Source of the DNA: UBA2030 sp049969475
GTDB taxonomy: Bacteria > Bacteroidota > Bacteroidia > Bacteroidales > TTA-H9
NCBI GenBank assembly: GCA_049969475.1
Contig: JBMFOU010000029.1
Coordinates: forward strand, 1-37,322
DNA length: 37,322 nucleotides
Reading direction: 5' to 3'
Positions within the stretch are counted from its first letter, which is position 1. Every line of letters starts with the position of its first letter. Below are positions 32,270 to 37,322 of the stretch, one piece after another. The notes under the pieces are model-generated. The model was not told the origin of the DNA, made no database searches, and saw only the letters and a list, made by a program, of their open reading frames with translations. The position numbers and the translations under genes were made by a program.

Positions 32270-35200
32270 ATGAATTATTTTATAAAAAATTTTGTGGTAT
32301 CAGGCAAAACAATAACCTTTCGATATATTTATCTCTGGCTTATTGTATTTTGGATAATATCTGGTATCCTTAGCCCCCACCAGCTCAGGGCGCAGATATA
32401 TCAGCCCGATGGCGTGCGTATGCCGGGTACCTGGAATGGATGGGCCAATATCACAGGGATGGGTGGACCTTTCGATTTACAGGTAATCAATCAGGGGATC
32501 TTACGCTGGCAAACCGCTTTTCAGTTTACTGGCAACAGCGGTGTGCAGGAATTTAAGTTTGTGAGTACCGCTTTCGGCGATCCTTGGGGAAACCAATGGG
32601 CTGCCAATACCAATGTAAGTCTAAACCAACTCAATACCTTTACTTACGGTACACCCAGCGATCCTAATAATAAGGTTTCGTTGACCAGCGGAAAGTGGTA
32701 CACCGTCGTTTTCGAGGATAAGGGCTATGCGGATACCCGGGCCATTTTTATGGAAACTTCGGCTCAGCCAGTAGATTTGGTCTCGGTTTCGCGTCAGCCC
32801 TTGCTGGTTGATCCAGGACAGCCGGCAAGCATCACGGCTCAACTTTCCGGAGTCCCTTCACCCGAGGAAAAATTCTATCTGCGCTTATCTACTGACAACT
32901 GGACCACTAGCACTCAGTTGAATATGGCTTTGTCTGGCAATCAGGCTACAGCCACCATTCCTGGGTATCCTGAGGGAACCGAGGTGAAATACTATGTTTT
33001 CAGTTCAACGCTTAGTAACCCTGTTACCGATTACGATCTCGTTACTTTACGTAAAAATGATAACGGTGGGCAGTTTTATACTTACATCGTGGGCGCAGGC
33101 ATTCAATGTGGCCAGGCTGTGGATGTGGTTTACACCGATCCCGCTTTTCCGCAGGAAGGTCAGCCGGTAGTTATTTATTTCAATGCAGAGCTGGGCAATG
33201 GCGGACTTTTCAATTACACCGGGGATGTATACGCCCATACAGGGGTTATTACCAATCTGAGTACTCAAGCGTCGGACTGGAGGTATGTGAAAACCGAATG
33301 GGGCCAGAATACCCCTGAAACACAAATGACCCGAATCTCTGACAATCTTTATAGTCTTCAAATAAACGACATCAGGGCGTATTATGGGGTGCCTGCTTCG
33401 GAAAGCATTCTCAAGATGGCTTTCGTCTTTAGGGGAGGTGAACCGGCCTCCTGGGGAGGGTATCCTGAACATAAAAATGCCGACGGAACGGATATTTTTG
33501 AAAAGGTTTATCCCAATCAGCTGAATGTTAAGATTCTAAGCCCGTCGCCCCGCAATCCGTTGGCCAGCCCCGATGAGGTCTTGCCCGTTTGCGTGGAAGC
33601 CCTGCTCAACGACTCCATTTTCCTTTTTCTGAATAACACACTGCTCACCCGGTTGGCCGGAAATAGCCTGGCCTATCCGTTGGAACTTCAGGGTTATGCC
33701 CCAGGAACCTACTGGATTAAAGCCATGGCTTCATCAGGTAATCAACAAGTGGCTGACTCGGTAAGTATTTATTTGCGGGGCCCTGTCAATGTTGCTGAAC
33801 TGCCGGCAGGAGTGAAAACGGGTATTAATTATATAGATGACCATACAGTAACTATGGTGCTTCACGATCCTGTGGCCAAGAAACATTTTGCCTTTGTCAT
33901 TGGCGAATTCAGCGACTGGAAACCCAGCGACGAGACCTACATGAATCGAACTCCCGATGGTAAATATTATTGGGTTACTCTTACAGGATTGCAACCCCAG
34001 AAAGAATATGCTTATCAATATTATATAGATGGCCAGTTAAAAATTGCGGATCCTTATGCCGAGAAAATTCTGGATCCCTGGAACGACCGTTGGATTCCTG
34101 CCACCTCGTATCCCAATCTTAAGGCCTATCCTTTCGATCTTACCACCGGTGTGGTAAGTGTGTTGCAAACCGCACAGAAAGCCTACGAATGGAAGGTGAA
34201 CAATTTCACCCCCCCGGCCGTTCATATTACCCAATCCGACCTTTTGGTGTACGAGCTTCTGCTCAGGGACTTCACTGAAGACCGAACTTACAGGGCCGCT
34301 ATGGAAAAACTCGACTATTTGCAGTCGTTGGGCGTAAATACCATCGAGCTCATGCCGGTGATGGAATTCGACGGTAATGAGAGCTGGGGTTATGCGCCTA
34401 ATTTTTTCTTTGCCCCCGACAAATATTATGGTACGGCCGATAATCTGAAAGCCTTTATTGATGCCTGTCATCAGAAAAATATCGCCGTAATTCTGGATAT
34501 TGTTACTAACCATGCTTTTGGGCTTTGTCCGCTGGTGCAGATGTATTTCGACGGGGATAAACCCTCGGCCGACAATCCCTGGTTCAACCAGCAGGCAGTT
34601 CACCCCCTGAGCGTAGGCTACGATTTTAATCATGAGAGTCCTTACACCCGCCAGTTTTTCAAAGATGTTTTGACTCACTGGCTTACCCAATACAAGGTAG
34701 ATGGTTTCCGCTTCGACCTTTCCAAGGGTCTTACCCAGAAATATACAGGCAATGACCTGGCTGCCTGGAGTGCCTACGACCAGAGTCGCATCAATATTCT
34801 TACAGATTACTACAACCATATTAAATCGGTGAGCCCTGATGCGCTGATGATCCTCGAGCATTTTGCCAACAACGATGAAGAAGTGGTGTTAGCCAATACA
34901 GGTATGCTCTTGTGGAGCGGCATGCACGGTCAGTACAAACAGGTGGGTATTGGGTGGCCCGAAAATTCCAATCTCTCCTGGGCTTATCATGCCACCCGGG
35001 GATTCACTTATCCCAATCTAGTAGATTACATGGAGAACCATGACGAAGAGCGCATTATGGCCGAAGCCTTGCAATGGGGCAATGCTACAGCAGGATATAA
35101 CCTCAAGGATACCCTTACTGCTGTCCGGCACCAGGAGCAGGCCATGGTTTCGTTTATGGGTATTCCGGGTCCCAAAATGATCTGGCAGTTTGGAGAAATG

Positions 35201-36088
35201 GGTTACGACTACTCTATTCTTTACGGAGGAAATCGCACAGCCAACAAACCTCCTCGCTGGGATTACCTCGATAACTATCAACGAGAGCACCTTACCCGTG
35301 TAGTAGCGGCCATGGCCAGCTTACGCAAGCGCGATGCTTTCCGCCTGGGTAGCTTTACCTACGACTTGAGCGGAACAGGGAAACGTATGTGGATAAGCCA
35401 TGCTTCGCTCAATGTAACCATGGCCTCCAACATGGGGGTAACCGGTTTCGACATGGCTCCAGGTTTTGCGCACGCAGGCACCTGGTACAACTATTTCACA
35501 GGGGAATCGGTAAATATTACAGATCCTGCCGGTCAAACGTTTTTCTTCGGCCCTGGCGAATATCGAGTGTTTACCGACCAGCCACTACCCAGGCCCTTCT
35601 ACAATTTCACAGTAAAGGTGGTAGATAAAAACTCAGGAATTCCTATTGATAAGGTTCACATCTACTTAACCCCTGCCGGTAGCCGAGCCACAGGCCCTGA
35701 TGGCACGGCTCAGCTAACTCTTTTACCCACCAGTGTCACCCTCACCCTCTCCCACGAGGGATACCAAACTTTGGATACTACCTTTACCCCACAAGCTGAC
35801 GCAGTGGTAACTTTTCAACTTACGCGTGGACCTAATGCTATTGAAGATACCCCTGTTATCAACGCTGTAAAAATATACCCTAACCCCTGTAATGATTTTA
35901 TTTGGGTGGAAGGTTTGCAAAACAAGAATATTGTAATATTTACATCTACTGGTCAGTATCTAAAGCAACTATTCTTAAAAAGTAAGAAAGAAAAAATCAA
36001 ACTAGATGAATTGAAGCCAGGTTTATATTTTATTAGAGTTATCCCTGAAACCCATAAAGAATATTTTACAAAATTATTAGTTCAATAA
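32270..36088 (+). CDS. Secreted GH13 alpha-amylase-family enzyme with T9SS sorting domain
   Basis: A 1272-residue starch- or glycogen-acting enzyme. The N-terminus has a long basic region before the hydrophobic signal (MNYFIKNFVVSGK ... ISGILSPHQLRAQ). Beta-sandwich regions follow, including one like CBM48/E-set (KKHFAFVIGEFSDWKPSDET). The GH13 barrel has region I DIVTNHAFG, the nucleophile Asp816 in DGFRFDLS, the acid Glu863 in LEHFANN and Asp925 in ENHDEE. After the barrel comes a carboxypeptidase-regulatory-like domain (NFTVKVVDKNSGIPIDKVHIY) and a type A T9SS sorting domain (about the last 75 residues, IYPNPCNDF ... YFTKLLVQ), so it should reach the cell surface. Exact cleavage specificity (amylase, pullulanase or other) is not fixed. 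A LacI-type palindrome lies upstream. Confidence 0.92.
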   Translation: MNYFIKNFVVSGKTITFRYIYLWLIVFWIISGILSPHQLRAQIYQPDGVRMPGTWNGWANITGMGGPFDLQVINQGILRWQTAFQFTGNSGVQEFKFVSTAFGDPWGNQWAANTNVSLNQLNTFTYGTPSDPNNKVSLTSGKWYTVVFEDKGYADTRAIFMETSAQPVDLVSVSRQPLLVDPGQPASITAQLSGVPSPEEKFYLRLSTDNWTTSTQLNMALSGNQATATIPGYPEGTEVKYYVFSSTLSNPVTDYDLVTLRKNDNGGQFYTYIVGAGIQCGQAVDVVYTDPAFPQEGQPVVIYFNAELGNGGLFNYTGDVYAHTGVITNLSTQASDWRYVKTEWGQNTPETQMTRISDNLYSLQINDIRAYYGVPASESILKMAFVFRGGEPASWGGYPEHKNADGTDIFEKVYPNQLNVKILSPSPRNPLASPDEVLPVCVEALLNDSIFLFLNNTLLTRLAGNSLAYPLELQGYAPGTYWIKAMASSGNQQVADSVSIYLRGPVNVAELPAGVKTGINYIDDHTVTMVLHDPVAKKHFAFVIGEFSDWKPSDETYMNRTPDGKYYWVTLTGLQPQKEYAYQYYIDGQLKIADPYAEKILDPWNDRWIPATSYPNLKAYPFDLTTGVVSVLQTAQKAYEWKVNNFTPPAVHITQSDLLVYELLLRDFTEDRTYRAAMEKLDYLQSLGVNTIELMPVMEFDGNESWGYAPNFFFAPDKYYGTADNLKAFIDACHQKNIAVILDIVTNHAFGLCPLVQMYFDGDKPSADNPWFNQQAVHPLSVGYDFNHESPYTRQFFKDVLTHWLTQYKVDGFRFDLSKGLTQKYTGNDLAAWSAYDQSRINILTDYYNHIKSVSPDALMILEHFANNDEEVVLANTGMLLWSGMHGQYKQVGIGWPENSNLSWAYHATRGFTYPNLVDYMENHDEERIMAEALQWGNATAGYNLKDTLTAVRHQEQAMVSFMGIPGPKMIWQFGEMGYDYSILYGGNRTANKPPRWDYLDNYQREHLTRVVAAMASLRKRDAFRLGSFTYDLSGTGKRMWISHASLNVTMASNMGVTGFDMAPGFAHAGTWYNYFTGESVNITDPAGQTFFFGPGEYRVFTDQPLPRPFYNFTVKVVDKNSGIPIDKVHIYLTPAGSRATGPDGTAQLTLLPTSVTLTLSHEGYQTLDTTFTPQADAVVTFQLTRGPNAIEDTPVINAVKIYPNPCNDFIWVEGLQNKNIVIFTSTGQYLKQLFLKSKKEKIKLDELKPGLYFIRVIPETHKEYFTKLLVQ

Positions 36089-36112
36089 ACTGTTAATTAA
36101 AGACTTAAAACC

Positions 36113-37322
36113 ATGAAAAAATGTAGCTTTTTACTGATTTTAATTTTATCATCCATGGCCGTTTTTGCTACTTCCTACAACACAATCACGATTGATGGAA
36201 GCAACAGTGGCTGGAACTCTAACGAAACCTTTACTAACATCTCAAGTGCAGATAATGCTTATTTTACCTGGGATGGTAGTTATATTTATTTTGCCATAAG
36301 CGATGCAGAGGCTGATTATGGGAATATGGCAACTTTTATGTTTTTCGATACCGACCCATCGGGTAGTAATGGTACAACTAATGCTTATGCATGGAGTCAA
36401 AATATTAATGTTCCCTTTAATGCGGATTACGTTGTTGTATGGAAAAATCAATCTGGGTCTGACTATATTGAGGTTATGCATTGGAACGGTTCTAACTGGC
36501 AGCAGATTGGATCAGCAACTTCGACTACATTAAATTCAGGAGGTACTGACGTAGTGAAATTTGCCATTGGCATCGATTATCGAGAAGTTTTTGTGAAGCG
36601 TTCATATATAGGAAATCCTTCGTCTATACGTTTTTGTACGTTTACAGAACAACAATGGGGAAGTTATTGGCGCTACTTCACTTGGCCTAACAACGGGTGG
36701 ACAGATGCTAATAGATCTTCCGGGCAAAGTATTTCTCATTATTATGGTTTCTTGTTGTTGGACGGCATAGCTCCAACTAACTCCCCTTATTACGATGCAA
36801 GCTTCAATGAATTTATTGGTAGCGGTAGCGATTACTCTTCTGGTTCAAATTGGAGCAAGGGTTCAGTTCCTTCGAGCACAGATTTAGTCATTATTCCTTC
36901 GGGAAAAAATGTTACGATTGGCAATACGGGACAAGTAAATGCATACGATCTTTTGGTGGCTGGAACCCTAACCATTGAGTCTGATGCTACGGGAACAGGG
37001 TCTCTAATACATAACAATACTGGCGTAAGCGCAACGGTAGAGCGCTACATTCCTGCCGTCTCCAATTGGTCAACAGCTGATGATGGTTGGCACCTTCTTG
37101 GCTCTCCGGTAGCATCACAAAGCATATCAGGCACCTGGACTCCCTCAGGGTCGGGAGATGATTATGATATATACGCATGGGACGAAACCCAAAACCTTTG
37201 GCTTAACCAGAAGGTAGGAGGTAATAACATTACTACCTTTGAACAAGGTAAAGGCTACATGGTTGCTTACCAGCAAACCAAAACCCAGGAGTTTTCTGGA
37301 ACAGTAAATGTATCCGACGTTT
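36113..37322 (+). CDS. Secreted protein, N-terminal part, cut by the window end
   Basis: An open frame from ATG 36113 to the window edge (403 complete codons, no stop). It has a signal peptide (MKKCSFLLILILSSMAVFA), then a beta-rich domain of about 225 residues (TITIDGSNSGWNSNETF ... YFTWDGSYIYFAISDA ... MFFDTDP) that resembles CBM9/DOMON-like sugar- or ligand-binding domains, then a segment of the kind seen in large Bacteroidota surface proteins (NWSKGSVPSSTDLVIIPSG ... LLVAGTLTIES ... WHLLGSPVAS). A T9SS sorting domain is expected at the unseen C-terminus. It starts 24 bases after the amylase stop and is probably expressed with it. Confidence 0.8.
   Translation, partial: MKKCSFLLILILSSMAVFATSYNTITIDGSNSGWNSNETFTNISSADNAYFTWDGSYIYFAISDAEADYGNMATFMFFDTDPSGSNGTTNAYAWSQNINVPFNADYVVVWKNQSGSDYIEVMHWNGSNWQQIGSATSTTLNSGGTDVVKFAIGIDYREVFVKRSYIGNPSSIRFCTFTEQQWGSYWRYFTWPNNGWTDANRSSGQSISHYYGFLLLDGIAPTNSPYYDASFNEFIGSGSDYSSGSNWSKGSVPSSTDLVIIPSGKNVTIGNTGQVNAYDLLVAGTLTIESDATGTGSLIHNNTGVSATVERYIPAVSNWSTADDGWHLLGSPVASQSISGTWTPSGSGDDYDIYAWDETQNLWLNQKVGGNNITTFEQGKGYMVAYQQTKTQEFSGTVNVSDV

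Noticed and set aside
34037..34861. A 274-codon open frame on the minus strand inside the amylase gene
   Set aside because: It lies wholly opposite the GH13 catalytic barrel, has no promoter and no recognisable domain; its length is a by-product of the codon use of the real gene.
1..37322. CRISPR arrays, insertion sequences, prophage genes or attachment sites
   Set aside because: No regularly spaced direct repeats, transposase or integrase motifs were seen; the tRNA gene has no integrase or repeated 3' end nearby.

Overview
The window comes from a member of the Bacteroidota, most likely an anaerobic Bacteroidales-type organism; the genus cannot be fixed from the sequence. The evidence is repeated TAnnTTTG promoter -7 elements close to start codons with no Shine-Dalgarno sequences, type IX secretion (T9SS) C-terminal domains, a long IspG with an insertion, an EF-G2-like GTPase paralogue, a TonB-dependent receptor with a carboxypeptidase-like N-terminal domain, and PKD-like secreted proteins. 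No transposase, integrase, phage gene or CRISPR array was seen. Coding density is high and no gene-free stretch exceeds 300 bases.

Layout. Positions 1-2500 hold the C-terminal bulk of a multidomain iron-sulfur/FAD dehydrogenase whose reading frame appears broken at an A8 run at the left edge. Positions 2620-4474 are the housekeeping block DUF177-rpmF-fabH, closed by a strong terminator. A lipoprotein M48 protease (4642-5442) converges on ispG and a PHP-type phosphatase, both on the minus strand. From 20162 down to 8011 on the minus strand lies a long run of tightly packed genes. It begins with a T9SS cargo protein, a PqqD-like protein, an ATP-grasp ligase and a fold-III PLP decarboxylase. After an 81-base gap come a sensor histidine kinase, an aminotransferase, a lipid-linked glycan flippase, a urea-transporter/M23-peptidase fusion, a TPR/beta-barrel protein and a TPR protein, mostly with overlapping or nearly touching ends. 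Positions 20268-23498 carry an EF-G paralogue with altered G motifs and a PfkB-family (adenosine-kinase-like) kinase.

A tRNA-Asn gene with its own promoter and terminator (23568-23704) is followed by a small exported protein and a heme/hemoglobin-type TonB receptor. A shared terminator separates these from the minus-strand gltX-folB-CWC operon. The right end (29218-37322) is a secreted-protein region. It has two exported proteins that end in nearly the same nine residues (PNTSxIWHN), a 1272-residue secreted GH13 amylase preceded by a LacI-type palindrome and carrying a T9SS domain, and another exported protein cut by the window edge.

The most interesting candidates are the T9SS-cargo/PqqD/ATP-grasp/PLP-decarboxylase cassette, which looks like an undescribed peptide- or amino-acid-modification system; the urea-transporter/M23 fusion within an envelope operon; and the shared C-terminal IWHN tag. 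All functional statements rest on motif recognition by eye; no database search was run.
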